From Yoonia rosea (GTDB lineage Bacteria > Pseudomonadota > Alphaproteobacteria > Rhodobacterales > Rhodobacteraceae), in NCBI RefSeq assembly GCF_900156505.1, contig NZ_FTPR01000004.1, positions 186,001 through 250,000 of the forward strand: a DNA stretch of 64,000 nucleotides. Direction: 5' to 3'. How positions within the stretch are numbered: the stretch's first letter is position 1; each line of letters starts with the position of its first letter. The notes beneath the pieces were generated by a model that worked only from the letters and a program-made list of their open reading frames with translations, did no database searches and was not told the DNA's origin. Position numbers and translations under genes: made by a program. Shown here piece by piece: positions 1 to 8,116 of the stretch.

Positions 1-465
1 GCCGTAAAGGAGCGTTACAACCGCAGCATCACGTGCGGCAATCCAAGGATCGTTTGATTGCAGTTCAACGGTCTCAATCATGTCCGAGGCGGACCCTATT
101 TCAAGCGGGCGGGGCAGCTTGCGCTGGAATTTCGGGGTGCGGGTGGACAGGACGGCTGTGGGCTCGAACCCTTCGCGCTCGGCGAGCCAGCGGTAAAAGG
201 ATTTCACCGCCGACAGGGACCGCGCCAAAGAGCGCGCACCGACACCACGGCCACGCTCATGGGCCATCCACGCGCGCATGTCGCGGATTGTGATGCGGGC
301 GATGGGGGCAAGACCCTGGCTGCCACCATTGTGCTGGGTCATGAAGGCCAGAAACCCGAGCACATCGGTCTGATACGCCTTCAACGTATTCTCGGCGGCT
401 CCGGCCAGCGCACGCTGACCCGCGAGCCACGCGCCCAAGGCGTCTGAGAGCGCAGGCGCGATCAT
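1..465 (-). CDS. xerC: Tyrosine recombinase XerC, N-terminal part (cut by window edge)
   Basis: The minus strand reads open from an ATG at 465 to the window edge, 155 codons with no stop. The translation begins MIAPALSDALGAWLAGQRAL and has the SAM-like core-binding domain of XerC/XerD (NTLKAYQTDVLGFLAFM, then SLARSLSAVKSFYRWL). The next part, ending at a DAAVVTLLYG segment, is the start of the catalytic domain; the catalytic Arg/His/Tyr lie outside the window. XerC with XerD resolves chromosome dimers at dif. The start lies 4 bases after the stop of the DUF484 gene, so the two are probably co-transcribed, as is usual in Rhodobacteraceae. Confidence 0.9.
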   Translation of the reverse strand, partial: MIAPALSDALGAWLAGQRALAGAAENTLKAYQTDVLGFLAFMTQHNGGSQGLAPIARITIRDMRAWMAHERGRGVGARSLARSLSAVKSFYRWLAEREGFEPTAVLSTRTPKFQRKLPRPLEIGSASDMIETVELQSNDPWIAARDAAVVTLLYG

Positions 466-469
466 CGCA

Positions 470-1165
470 TCAGGCCAGCCAGCGGCGCACGACCCGTTCA
501 AAGACTCCAACAAAGAAGGTCAGCAGGTCGGTGCCCTGTTGCGGTGTAAATTGCTGCGGGTCTTCACTGCCCATGACCAGCATGGCGGGCAGGCGGTCGG
601 GGCCGAGATCAACCTTCAGGCAGGCCTCGGATTTGATGTATTCTGCGCGCGCACCATAGAGGCTTCCACCCACTTTATGGAATTCACGCAGGGTGATCTG
701 GCGGGCAGGCATGTTGCGGCCAAGGGTGATATACCCGTCGACATAGCCTTCGGGCATGATTGCTATAGCGTCGCCTGTGGCGCGTTGCGTGTCTTGCAGG
801 TTGCTTTCCAGCACAAGGCGGACCGCATCAACGCGCAGGATATCCGCGACTTCGCCGGAAAGATCCGCAAGGAAGCGTTCAAAGGTGCTTGCATCCAGCA
901 TCCGCAGGATCGCGCGGTGAATTTGATTGGTGCCCGCAAGATTGTCATAGGCGGCCGCGATAACACTGCGGTGGGTGTCTTCAAGGCGGTCGAAACGTGC
1001 CTCGAGCCGTTCCATGGCGACCGAACGGAGATCGACAATATTGCCGGCATTCTGGTCTGCGTTCGCCCCCACGAGGGCGCGCATCACATCCGCATCGTCC
1101 AAAAGAACATCGGGGTTTGCGATAATCTTCTCGCGAAGGTCATCGGCCATCAGTGTTTTATTCAT
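470..1165 (-). CDS. DUF484 family protein
   Basis: A 231-residue protein with the DUF484 pattern: an N-terminal helical part (LREKIIANPDVLLDDADVMR), a coiled-coil-like middle around residues 45–75, and a GAF-like C-terminal half ending FFVGVFERVVRRWLA. Its biochemical role is unknown. The family is repeatedly found directly upstream of xerC, as here, which suggests a link to chromosome segregation or to the recombinase. It is separated from the upstream transaldolase gene by a strong hairpin, so it probably has its own promoter in the roughly 110 bases before its start. Confidence 0.85.
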   Translation of the reverse strand: MNKTLMADDLREKIIANPDVLLDDADVMRALVGANADQNAGNIVDLRSVAMERLEARFDRLEDTHRSVIAAAYDNLAGTNQIHRAILRMLDASTFERFLADLSGEVADILRVDAVRLVLESNLQDTQRATGDAIAIMPEGYVDGYITLGRNMPARQITLREFHKVGGSLYGARAEYIKSEACLKVDLGPDRLPAMLVMGSEDPQQFTPQQGTDLLTFFVGVFERVVRRWLA

Positions 1166-1276
1166 GAGCCTGCTCTGCTTTGTTTTTTGTCAATCTAGCA
1201 GAGGGTTGGGGGGCTTGTCGCAGGGTTTTTGCGTTCAAGTCACAGGGCGTGGCACTTTTGCCCTAGTGTGCCGAAA

Positions 1277-1302
1277 GTAAGGTGGATCAAGATCCACCTT
1301 AC
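1277..1302 (-). terminator. Intrinsic terminator after transaldolase gene
   Basis: A perfect 12-base inverted repeat (GTAAGGTGGATC, 2-base centre, GATCCACCTTAC) lies 11 bases past the transaldolase stop. On the minus strand it is followed by TTTCGG, so the U-run is short. Position and stem strength support termination, though a 2-base loop means the top pairs must open. Confidence 0.7.
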
Positions 1303-1313
1303 CTGACGCATCT

Positions 1314-1967
1314 TTAGAGAATTTTGATACCGGCCTTGGCGACATCCGCCATGAACCCGTCCAGCCCCTTGTCGGTCAGGACATGGTTTGCCATTGCCTT
1401 GATCACATTCGGCGGGGCCGTCGCGACATCGGCACCGATCTTGGCACATTCGCTCATGTGATTGGCGGACCGGATCGAGGCGGCAAGGATGTTCGTCTCG
1501 AAGCCGTAGTTGTCATAGATTGTCCGGATATCCTCGATCAGTTCCAGACCATCGAGGTTCAGATCATCCAGACGCCCGATGAAGGGACTGATGAATGTCG
1601 CACCGGCCTTGGCCGCCAAGAGCGCTTGGTTGGCAGAAAAACACAGTGTGACGTTCACCATGATCCCGTCGTCTGACAGGGTCTTGCAGGTTTTCAGACC
1701 CGCCCATGTCAGCGGCACTTTCACCGCGATATTATCGGCGATCTTGGCCAGCTTGCGGCCCTCTGCCAGCATGGCGTCGGCGTCCAGCGCCACAACCTCG
1801 GCAGAGACGGGGCCGGACACGATGGAACAAATCTCTTTCGTGACTTCCAGAATGTCACGGCCCGATTTGGCGATCAGCGAGGGGTTTGTCGTGACCCCGT
1901 CTACCATCCCGAGGTCATTGAGTTCTTTAATCTGGTCGATCTCGGCGGTATCTACGAAAAACTTCAT
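1314..1967 (-). CDS. fsa: Transaldolase / fructose-6-phosphate aldolase-type (TalC/Fsa)
   Basis: 217 residues, the short-transaldolase length (MipB/TalC/Fsa). It opens [18 protein letters not shown], has the conserved [13 protein letters not shown] loop at 24–36 and the Schiff-base lysine K83 in [21 protein letters not shown] and [11 protein letters not shown] are also family motifs. It transfers a three-carbon dihydroxyacetone unit in the non-oxidative pentose phosphate pathway, or acts as an F6P aldolase; sequence alone does not separate the two. The start at 1967 is preferred over an upstream one at 2009 because GGAG precedes it by about 8 bases and the family begins at MKFF. It diverges from priA. 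Confidence 0.9.
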   Translation of the reverse strand: MKFFVDTAEIDQIKELNDLGMVDGVTTNPSLIAKSGRDILEVTKEICSIVSGPVSAEVVALDADAMLAEGRKLAKIADNIAVKVPLTWAGLKTCKTLSDDGIMVNVTLCFSANQALLAAKAGATFISPFIGRLDDLNLDGLELIEDIRTIYDNYGFETNILAASIRSANHMSECAKIGADVATAPPNVIKAMANHVLTDKGLDGFMADVAKAGIKIL

Positions 1968-2050
1968 CTGTTCACTCCAAAGCAGGGTTGGTGTTTGATG
2001 ATGCAGCATTTACCTGATCTGCAAGGCGGCGGAAACCCTCAAAGGCGGAT

Positions 2051-4243
2051 ATGACCGATAGCTTTTTCCACGAAGGTGATCTTGTTGGCGTGTTGACGGC
2101 GCAACCGCTTGATCGCCTGCTTGACTACAAAGCACCCGAAGGCGGCTGCCATCTGGGTGCGTTTGTCGAGGTGCCTTTGGGCCCGCGTAAGGTGCTGGGT
2201 GTCGTGTGGGGGGCGGGCAAGGGTGACTATGACCGTGCCAAAATCCGGCCGGTCATTCGCGTGCTGGATGTTGCCCCGATGCGTGATGAGATGCGCGTTT
2301 TCCTGACCCGTGCCGCGGAATACACCCTGACCCCACTGACAGCAATGCTGCGCCTTGCGACCCGTGCGCCTGGTTTGGGCGAGGCGCAGTCGATGCGCAA
2401 AATCTATCGTCTGGGTGATCAGACCCCCGACCGCATGACTGATGCGCGCGAAAAGGTGCTGGGCGTCTTGCGCGATTATGGCGGGCTGTCGTTCACCTTG
2501 AGCGAGGTGGCCGAGATGGCGGGGGTTGGTACGTCGGTGGTCAAAGGCCTCGTCAAGCTTGGGGCCGTTTCGGAGGAAGAGGCCCCGCGCGATGTGCCCT
2601 ATCCGCAGCTTGATCCCGACTATGGCGGGAAGGCGCTGAGCACGGATCAGGCAGCAGGGGCGGAAACGCTGCGCGCCGCGTTGCGCAGTGATACTTACGG
2701 CACCACCCTGCTGAAAGGGGTGACCGGATCAGGTAAGACCGAAGTTTACCTTGAGGCGGTCGCGGAATGCCTGCGCATGGGCCGTCAGGCGCTTGTGCTT
2801 TTGCCGGAGATCGCGCTGTCAGGTGAGTTTATCAGCCGTGTCGAGGCCCGTTTCGGGATGAAACCGGCCGAATGGCATTCTGGCGTCACCATGACAGAAC
2901 GCCGCCGCTGTTGGCGCATGGTCGGGCAAGGCGATGCGCAGCTTGTGGTCGGGGCACGCTCGGCGCTGTTTCTGCCCTATCAAAACCTCGGGCTGATCGT
3001 GGTCGATGAAGAACATGACACATCCTATAAACAAGAGGATGGCGTGCTGTATAACGCCCGCGATATGGCGGTGCTGCGCGCGGCAATCAATGGCGCGCAG
3101 GTGGTCTTGGCCTCGGCGACGCCCAGCCTTGAGAGTTGGGCCAATGTGGAGGCGGGAAAATACCAGCGGCTGGAACTGACATCGCGGTTTGGGGCGGCGG
3201 TGATGCCCAAGATGGCGGCGATTGATATGCGGGTTGAGGATGTTCCGGGGGGGACTTGGGTTTCACCCACCCTACGGGGCGCGATCCAAAAGCGGCTGGA
3301 GAAAGGCGAGCAATCGCTGATTTTTCTGAACCGTCGGGGCTATGCGCCGATCACGCTTTGTCGGGCCTGCGGGCATCAGATTGGCTGTGATCATTGCGAT
3401 GCGCGGATGGTCGAGCATCGGTTCCTCAAGCGGTTGATGTGCCACCAATGTGGCGAAACCAAACCGCTGCCAACCAATTGCCCAAGCTGCGATGCCGAAG
3501 ACCGGTTGAGCGCTGTCGGCCCCGGTGTTGAACGGATGGGCGAGGAGGTGACGGCGCTGTTCCCTGAGGCGCGGATCGCTGTGCTGTCTTCTGATCTTTA
3601 TGGCTCGGCCCGTGCGATGAAGGCGCATATCGAAGAAATCGCCCAAGGTGGCACGGATATCATCATCGGCACGCAATTGGTGGCCAAAGGGCATAACTTT
3701 CCGCTGTTGACGCTGGTGGGCGTGATTGATGCGGATTTGGGATTGCAGGGGTCGGACCTGCGCGCAGCCGAGCGGACATTTCAGTTGATGCGGCAGGTTG
3801 CAGGCCGCGCCGGGCGGGCCGAGACGCCGGGTGAGGCGCTGTTGCAAACCTATCAGCCGGAACATGCGGTGATCCGGTCTATTCTGGCAGGCGATGAGGA
3901 AAGTTTCTGGGCGGCAGAAGCGTCCGAGCGCAAAGCGGCTGGCGTGCCACCTTATGGGCGTATGGCGGGGATCATTCTGAGCAGCCCAAATGTGCAGGAG
4001 GTTTTCGATCTCGGCGCGGAGATGGCGCGGATGGATGGGCCGCTGCGCCAGATCGGTGCGCAGGTCTTTGGGCCAGCACCTGCACCGATTGCACGTGTGC
4101 GCGGGCGGCATCGGGTCCGGTTGCTGGTGAAGGCCGAGAAATCAGCACCGTTGCAGCAGGCACTTGCAAAGTGGGCCAGGCAATTCCGCTTGCCAAATAA
4201 TCTGCGCATGGCGATCGATATTGACCCGCAGAGTTTTTACTAG
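2051..4243 (+). CDS. priA: Primosomal protein N' (replication restart helicase PriA)
   Basis: 730 residues, typical of PriA. An N-terminal DNA-binding domain (1–110) precedes a SF2 helicase core with Walker A GVTGSGKT at 223–230 and DEEH at 319–322. The zinc-binding insert carries eight cysteines at 437, 440, 446, 449, 464, 467, 477 and 480, all present. Helicase motifs V/VI appear as GTQLVAKGHNFP and QVAGRAGR. PriA binds stalled forks and reloads the replisome. The gene diverges from the transaldolase gene with under 90 bases between starts; only a weak AAGG precedes the ATG. A Rhodobacteraceae-type short repeat follows the stop. Confidence 0.97.
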   Translation: MTDSFFHEGDLVGVLTAQPLDRLLDYKAPEGGCHLGAFVEVPLGPRKVLGVVWGAGKGDYDRAKIRPVIRVLDVAPMRDEMRVFLTRAAEYTLTPLTAMLRLATRAPGLGEAQSMRKIYRLGDQTPDRMTDAREKVLGVLRDYGGLSFTLSEVAEMAGVGTSVVKGLVKLGAVSEEEAPRDVPYPQLDPDYGGKALSTDQAAGAETLRAALRSDTYGTTLLKGVTGSGKTEVYLEAVAECLRMGRQALVLLPEIALSGEFISRVEARFGMKPAEWHSGVTMTERRRCWRMVGQGDAQLVVGARSALFLPYQNLGLIVVDEEHDTSYKQEDGVLYNARDMAVLRAAINGAQVVLASATPSLESWANVEAGKYQRLELTSRFGAAVMPKMAAIDMRVEDVPGGTWVSPTLRGAIQKRLEKGEQSLIFLNRRGYAPITLCRACGHQIGCDHCDARMVEHRFLKRLMCHQCGETKPLPTNCPSCDAEDRLSAVGPGVERMGEEVTALFPEARIAVLSSDLYGSARAMKAHIEEIAQGGTDIIIGTQLVAKGHNFPLLTLVGVIDADLGLQGSDLRAAERTFQLMRQVAGRAGRAETPGEALLQTYQPEHAVIRSILAGDEESFWAAEASERKAAGVPPYGRMAGIILSSPNVQEVFDLGAEMARMDGPLRQIGAQVFGPAPAPIARVRGRHRVRLLVKAEKSAPLQQALAKWARQFRLPNNLRMAIDIDPQSFY

Positions 4244-4245
4244 CG

Positions 4246-4287
4246 CGCCGGAGCCTCCGGCGGGAGTATTTCGGGCAAGATGATAAG
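4246..4287. repeat. Short intergenic repeat, GCCTCCGGCGGGAG type, copy 1
   Basis: A hairpin (CGCCGGA/TCCGGCG, 3-base loop) at 4246–4262 continues into GGGAGTATTTCGGGCAAGAT. A related copy lies at 13205–13239. Elements of this kind are common between genes in Rhodobacteraceae genomes. Both copies here follow a plus-strand gene or pseudogene end, so a 3'-end processing or termination role is possible. Confidence 0.6.
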
Positions 4288-4289
4288 CA

Positions 4290-4889
4290 CTAGTCGATAT
4301 TTGGATCGGCGTAGTCGCCCATTTCCTCGCGCCAGTGACGGCGGCAGAGCGAGACATACCGTTCATTCCCGCCAACAACGATCTGATCGCCCGCTGCAAG
4401 CACATTCCCATCCTCGTCGCGGCGGACGACCATCGTGGCCTTCTTGCCGCAGTGACAAATTGTGCGGACCTCGCGCATTTCATCGGCCAGCGCCAGCAAC
4501 GACGCCGAGGCTGGAAAGAGGCGGCCGCGAAAATCGACGCGCAGGCCGTAGGTCATCACTGGCACATTGAGATCATCCACAACGCGCGCCAATTGCCAAA
4601 CGTGCTCGGGCGTCATGAAGTGCGCCTCATCGAGGAAGACACAGGCGCAGGGACCTGCGTTCAAACGGGCGGCGATCATTTCAAAAAGATCATCTTCGGC
4701 GCCAAAAGTATCGGCATCCGCGCCGATACCGATCCGGCTGCCAATGCGACCGATGCCCGCGCGGTCATCGAAGCGCGCGATCAGCAGATAGGTTTGCATC
4801 CCGCGTTCAATGTAGTTGTGCGATGCCTGCAAGAGCACGGTCGATTTGCCCGCGTTCATCGTGGAATAGTTGAAATAGAGCTTAGCCAT
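4290..4889 (-). CDS. tdk: Thymidine kinase
   Basis: 199 residues, type II thymidine kinase. The P-loop is STMNAGKST at 9–17, the catalytic Glu is in FLDEAHF (E88), and the zinc ligands are C145, C147, C182 and H185. It phosphorylates thymidine to dTMP in the salvage pathway. The lid/substrate region reads GGNERYVSLC. It is convergent with priA. A perfect 10-base inverted repeat sits 16 bases before the ATG, in the untranslated leader, and may form a regulatory hairpin. Confidence 0.95.
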   Translation of the reverse strand: MAKLYFNYSTMNAGKSTVLLQASHNYIERGMQTYLLIARFDDRAGIGRIGSRIGIGADADTFGAEDDLFEMIAARLNAGPCACVFLDEAHFMTPEHVWQLARVVDDLNVPVMTYGLRVDFRGRLFPASASLLALADEMREVRTICHCGKKATMVVRRDEDGNVLAAGDQIVVGGNERYVSLCRRHWREEMGDYADPNID

Positions 4890-4905
4890 GAAAGGTGATT
4901 AGCGC

Positions 4906-4930
4906 CGGTCTTGCCAGCTTGGCAAGACCG
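4906..4930. promoter_or_regulatory. Perfect inverted repeat in tdk leader
   Basis: CGGTCTTGCC (4906–4915), a 5-base loop, then GGCAAGACCG (4921–4930). It is 16 bases upstream of the tdk ATG, so it could be an mRNA leader hairpin, an operator, or the base of the promoter. No U-run follows it in the tdk direction. Confidence 0.5.
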
Positions 4931-4988
4931 ATACGCAACGCAAATTGGCGTTAGTTAAGCTTTGGAATGAAATGACCCCAATAGAAAC

Positions 4989-5025
4989 GGACCGCGGTCC
5001 AAACATATCGCGCCACTCAGCGCGA
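4989..5025. promoter_or_regulatory. Two palindromes between tdk and the HTH gene
   Basis: A perfect 12-base palindrome GGACCGCGGTCC (4989–5000) is followed 8 bases later by TCGCGC–6 bases–GCGCGA (5008–5025). Both lie in the 267-base divergent region upstream of the HTH gene at 5157, where operators are expected. No regulator can be assigned from sequence alone. Confidence 0.4.
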
Positions 5026-5156
5026 CAACTCGTTAACTGGCCTCTGAAACAAGAGACTGAATTATTTCTGTCACACAGGGCATTGGCGTTGTATGGGAAT
5101 AGCGGAATGATTTTCCCCTGCCGCAAGAGGCAGCAGCACGAAGACGGAGTACACCT

Positions 5157-5606
5157 ATGGCGGGTTATGGCGGCTACTTGAAAAAACATACCGAAGCCTT
5201 GGTCAAAGATGTCGGTATCGAAGCCGCCTGCGCGCTGACAGGGAAATCCAAAGCGACCTTGGGGCGCTACTATTCCGACAGTAGCGAGCACGCAGATCGT
5301 TTCATGCCGGTCGATGCTGTGGCCGCTCTCGAAGCGGCGGCGGCCTATCCGCACGTCACATCTGCGCTGGCCGAACTGAAGGGTGTCACCCTGTCTTACG
5401 ACACAGAGCGCGCCAATAGCACGGGTGAAATCAACACCGATGTTATCAAGCTAAGCCAGCGTTTTGCCATGCTGATGGCAGAGTATAACCAGTCCATTGC
5501 GGACGGGGTCATTACAATTAACGAGGCCAAGCGGATGCTGCGGGAAACCACAGCGCTCCAGCAGGTGTTACTGGATATGAAACTGCATCTGGAAGAGACA
5601 TCGTGA
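5157..5606 (+). CDS. Small HTH-containing protein, function unknown
   Basis: 149 residues. Residues about 12–45 (LVKDVGIEAACALTGKSKAT) look like the helix-turn-helix found in phage-type regulators, where a 'TGKSKATLGRYYS' segment would be the recognition helix. The C-terminal part (about 95–145) is helical and rich in charged residues. A good RBS (GGAG, 8 bases) precedes the ATG. It stands alone between divergent tdk and the convergent lipoprotein/KAS III pair. Proteins of this pattern occur in other Rhodobacteraceae as hypotheticals; DNA binding is an inference. Confidence 0.6.
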   Translation: MAGYGGYLKKHTEALVKDVGIEAACALTGKSKATLGRYYSDSSEHADRFMPVDAVAALEAAAAYPHVTSALAELKGVTLSYDTERANSTGEINTDVIKLSQRFAMLMAEYNQSIADGVITINEAKRMLRETTALQQVLLDMKLHLEETS

Positions 5607-5634
5607 TGGCGATCACCGTTTCGGATGTGACCCG

Positions 5635-5709
5635 CTAGATCAACGGAACAAACGGCACACCGCAGGCGGCGAGAGTAAGCAGCAGCAGGGTGGTGATCAT
5701 CCGTTTCAT
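5635..5709 (-). CDS. 24-residue lipoprotein ending in GVPFVPLI
   Basis: The minus strand encodes MKRMITTLLLLTLAACGVPF followed by VPLI and a stop. This is a complete bacterial lipoprotein signal with lipobox LAAC and only nine mature residues including the lipidated Cys. It begins 15 bases after the stop of the KAS III gene, so it is likely co-transcribed. It lies outside usual ORF length limits. My recollection is that tiny lipoproteins with a similar GVPFVP tail exist in other roseobacters; this was not checked. No strong RBS is visible, so translation may be coupled to the upstream gene. Confidence 0.7.
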   Translation of the reverse strand: MKRMITTLLLLTLAACGVPFVPLI

Positions 5710-5724
5710 AGGGCGATGCTGGTT

Positions 5725-6843
5725 CTATGCGCGTTCAACAATGACAGAACCCACAGAATAGCCAGCGCCGAAGGAACAGATCAAACCTTTATCGCCAGCG
5801 GCCAAGTCGCTGGAGTGTTTGGAAAACGCGATGATGGACCCTGCTGAGGACGTGTTGGCATAGTCTTGCAGGATGTTGGGTTGTTCATCTGGCGTCGGGG
5901 CGCGGCCCAGAACCTTTTTGCCGATATAGTCGTTCATGGTTTTGTTCGCCTGATGCAGCCAGAGCCGACGCAGGTCTTCGGGGGCGATGTTTTCTTCGGC
6001 CATGTGATCCGCAATATGGGCGCTGACCAGCGGCAGGACCTCTTTGAAAACCTTGCGCCCGTTTTGCATGAACTGCATATCACGGCTGTCTTCCATGGCA
6101 TCCTGTGTCCGGCGTAAGTAGCCGTTATTGTTGCGGATATTATTGCTGAACTGGGTGGCGCAGCGGGTGGATAGAACTTTGAAATGCGGGCCTTTGAGGT
6201 CTTCGTCGCGTTCCAGAAGCGTCGCTGTGGCCACATCGCCAAAGATAAAATGGCAGTCGCGGTCGCGCCATTCGAGGTGGGCCGAGCAGATCTCGGGGTT
6301 GATCACCAGCGCGCGGCGGATCGAGCCTGCGCGGATCATATCAGCGGCGGTCTGGATACCGAAAGTGGCGCTGGAACAGGCGACGTTCATGTCGAAGGCG
6401 AAACCGCCCGCGCCCAGAAGCTGTTGAATTTCCACGGCAATTGCAGGGTAGGCGCGTTCCATATTTGAGGCAGCACAGATTACCAGATCGACGTCAGCGG
6501 CATCGATACCAGCGGCAGACAGCGCCTTTTGCGCGGCATCCACGCCGATTTCGGCCATGTAGCCGGGGGCGTCGTCGGGGCGTTTTTCAAGCTTGGGGAA
6601 CATGCGGGTGGGGTCAAGAACGCCTGACTTATCAAGAACATAGCGGCGCTCGATGCCGGAGGCTGCGACGATGAAATCACTGGAGGAATGGGGTTTGGCC
6701 TCAACCTCGCCGGCGGCGATGGCATCTGCATGCTCGGCGTTCCAGAGGTCCGCGTAATCGTTGAACGCGGCGACCAATTCATCATTGGTAATAATCTGTG
6801 ACGGGGTGAAAACCCCTGTTCCTGTGATGGCGACGTTGTGCAT
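5725..6843 (-). CDS. Beta-ketoacyl-ACP synthase III family enzyme
   Basis: 372 residues. The thiolase-fold triad is visible: Cys156 (NVACSSATFG), His297 (LHQANKTMNDY) and Asn330 (YANTSSAGS). The length exceeds that of housekeeping FabH (about 320) and matches the longer KAS III branch, such as Pseudomonas beta-ketodecanoyl-ACP synthase, which condenses a medium-chain acyl-CoA with malonyl-ACP. The exact acyl substrate cannot be read from sequence. The start at 6843 is chosen because AGAGG precedes it and MHNVAITGTGVFTPS is the family N-terminus. It diverges from the BrnA-like gene across a 169-base region holding three GTACACA repeats. Confidence 0.85.
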   Translation of the reverse strand: MHNVAITGTGVFTPSQIITNDELVAAFNDYADLWNAEHADAIAAGEVEAKPHSSSDFIVAASGIERRYVLDKSGVLDPTRMFPKLEKRPDDAPGYMAEIGVDAAQKALSAAGIDAADVDLVICAASNMERAYPAIAVEIQQLLGAGGFAFDMNVACSSATFGIQTAADMIRAGSIRRALVINPEICSAHLEWRDRDCHFIFGDVATATLLERDEDLKGPHFKVLSTRCATQFSNNIRNNNGYLRRTQDAMEDSRDMQFMQNGRKVFKEVLPLVSAHIADHMAEENIAPEDLRRLWLHQANKTMNDYIGKKVLGRAPTPDEQPNILQDYANTSSAGSIIAFSKHSSDLAAGDKGLICSFGAGYSVGSVIVERA

Positions 6844-6910
6844 TTTGGCCTCTTGGATTGTTCCGGACAGACTAGGGTGTGTGGGAGGATAAAGTCTACC
6901 GGAACGCTGC

Positions 6911-6939
6911 GTACACAACGCGTACACAGGCTGTACACA
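6911..6939. promoter_or_regulatory. Three GTACACA direct repeats at 11-base spacing
   Basis: GTACACA occurs at 6911–6917, 6922–6928 and 6933–6939, exactly 11 bases apart, with a degenerate fourth copy (GTGCGGA) at 6944. The array sits between the divergent KAS III gene and the BrnA-like gene. One copy per helical turn is what a cooperatively bound regulator would need. Confidence 0.55.
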
Positions 6940-7012
6940 TCCTGTGCGGACGCTTGGGCATCCCGCTGTTTACCATTTGGCGGCATTTTGAAGGCCAGCG
7001 GAGGACAGGCCC

Positions 7013-7456
7013 ATGACCGACCCCAAAGACATGACCAAGACCCAGCGCATCCATTGGAGCTATGCCACCGATGCGTTGCGGATGATCGAATATGACTTGC
7101 ATTCGGTGGCGATGAAACTGCGCTGCATGCCCCGCGAGTGGGACGAGATCTGGCAAGACAAAGACCGCCGCGACCCCAAGCGCGTGCGGGCGACCATCCG
7201 GTTGGACGCGGATGTGGTGAAATTCTTCAAGGCGATGGGGCCGGGGTATCAGCCGCGGATCAACCGTGTGCTGCGGGCCTATATGCACTACCGGCTGGCG
7301 GGGATTATCGACGGACCGGACACGACGGATTACGTGCTGCACCCCGAACGGCTGGACAAGACACTTATGGAACGGCCCGGCTGGGGTGGCTTGCAAAAGC
7401 TGGAAGCGGAGTTGGAGGAGAAGAGGGCGCGGGTTTTGAAGGAGATGGGGAAGTGA
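7013..7456 (+). CDS. BrnA antitoxin family protein, without a BrnT partner
   Basis: 147 residues. The middle (RATIRLDADVVKFFKAMG, PGYQPRINRVLRAYM) matches the ribbon-helix-helix core of BrnA-type antitoxins, which bind DNA and neutralise the BrnT RNase. Long N- and C-terminal extensions surround that core; the C-terminus (KLEAELEEKRARVLKEM) is a charged helix. A strong GGAGG RBS precedes the ATG. No BrnT-like gene is adjacent: upstream is KAS III and downstream, convergent by 7 bases, is the TIR-like gene. It may be a solitary transcription factor derived from an antitoxin. Confidence 0.7.
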   Translation: MTDPKDMTKTQRIHWSYATDALRMIEYDLHSVAMKLRCMPREWDEIWQDKDRRDPKRVRATIRLDADVVKFFKAMGPGYQPRINRVLRAYMHYRLAGIIDGPDTTDYVLHPERLDKTLMERPGWGGLQKLEAELEEKRARVLKEMGK

Positions 7457-7463
7457 GGGGGAG

Positions 7464-8108
7464 CTAGACCCGGAAGTCGAATGCATCTTCTCGGGGATTG
7501 TAGTTTTTCATCCTCATTGGCCTACTCAAGTCATAGCGGTTTATTTTGCCAGCTTGAGCGCATTGTGAAAGCAAAAATTTGAGTCGATCAGGATAGCCGT
7601 ATACATTTTCCCAGGGAACAATTGGAATCTTGACGTCTGGCGCAATCAAGTTTTCTAGGATTCGTTCTGGCATATTAGGATAACGAGTTTTGTAGTCACT
7701 CTTGGTCTCTATACTTATCCAACTGCCAGAATAATCGGGGTAAATTAGAGACTTTTCCTCACTACCAAAACATGAATGCCACGAAGTTGAACCACTATTG
7801 GGTAGGTTGATTACCAAGATTCCTGATTGCGTATTTCGAGAACCGTTGATCATCGATGATTTAAGTTCCCAATCGATGTGTTTTCGGTATCGTGTCTCCT
7901 TGCCACAAAGCAACACAGTGACTTCAGTGTCCATCAAGAAATCATCTCGGATGACGCGCCTTATCGTTTGGGTTGGAAGAGTCTCATCAATGTCCCCGAC
8001 TTCGACAGATCGATTGCTAATCAATCCCCATTCTTCTGCCCATTGAACGAATGAATCTTTATAATGTTGGTCCAGTAGATGGTGATAGCTTACAAATGTT
8101 TTAATCAT
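7464..8108 (-). CDS. TIR-like protein of the ThsB/DUF1863 type
   Basis: 214 residues from the ATG at 8108, with GAGG 8 bases upstream; a TTG 12 bases earlier is less likely. The N-terminus KTFVSYHHLLDQHYKDSF matches the first strand and helix of TIR-like ThsB proteins, and VTVLLCGKETRYRKHIDWE followed by LKSSM matches the strand and helix carrying the catalytic Glu (here E81). ILVINLP is the next strand. ThsB proteins make a cyclic ADP-ribose isomer from NAD upon phage infection and activate a partner effector (Thoeris). The upstream gene, 8 bases away, encodes a membrane protein. A hand-counted line (7501–7560) is 43% GC against 60% in the BrnA-like gene (7201–7260), suggesting transfer. Immune function is inferred. 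Confidence 0.7.
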   Translation of the reverse strand: MIKTFVSYHHLLDQHYKDSFVQWAEEWGLISNRSVEVGDIDETLPTQTIRRVIRDDFLMDTEVTVLLCGKETRYRKHIDWELKSSMINGSRNTQSGILVINLPNSGSTSWHSCFGSEEKSLIYPDYSGSWISIETKSDYKTRYPNMPERILENLIAPDVKIPIVPWENVYGYPDRLKFLLSQCAQAGKINRYDLSRPMRMKNYNPREDAFDFRV

Positions 8109-8116
8109 TGCGGTCC

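Noticed and set aside
539..1198. Long plus-strand open frames (for example 539–1198 and 58–447)
   Set aside because: They are antisense to xerC and the DUF484 gene, whose translations match known families; GC-rich codon bias creates long shadows.
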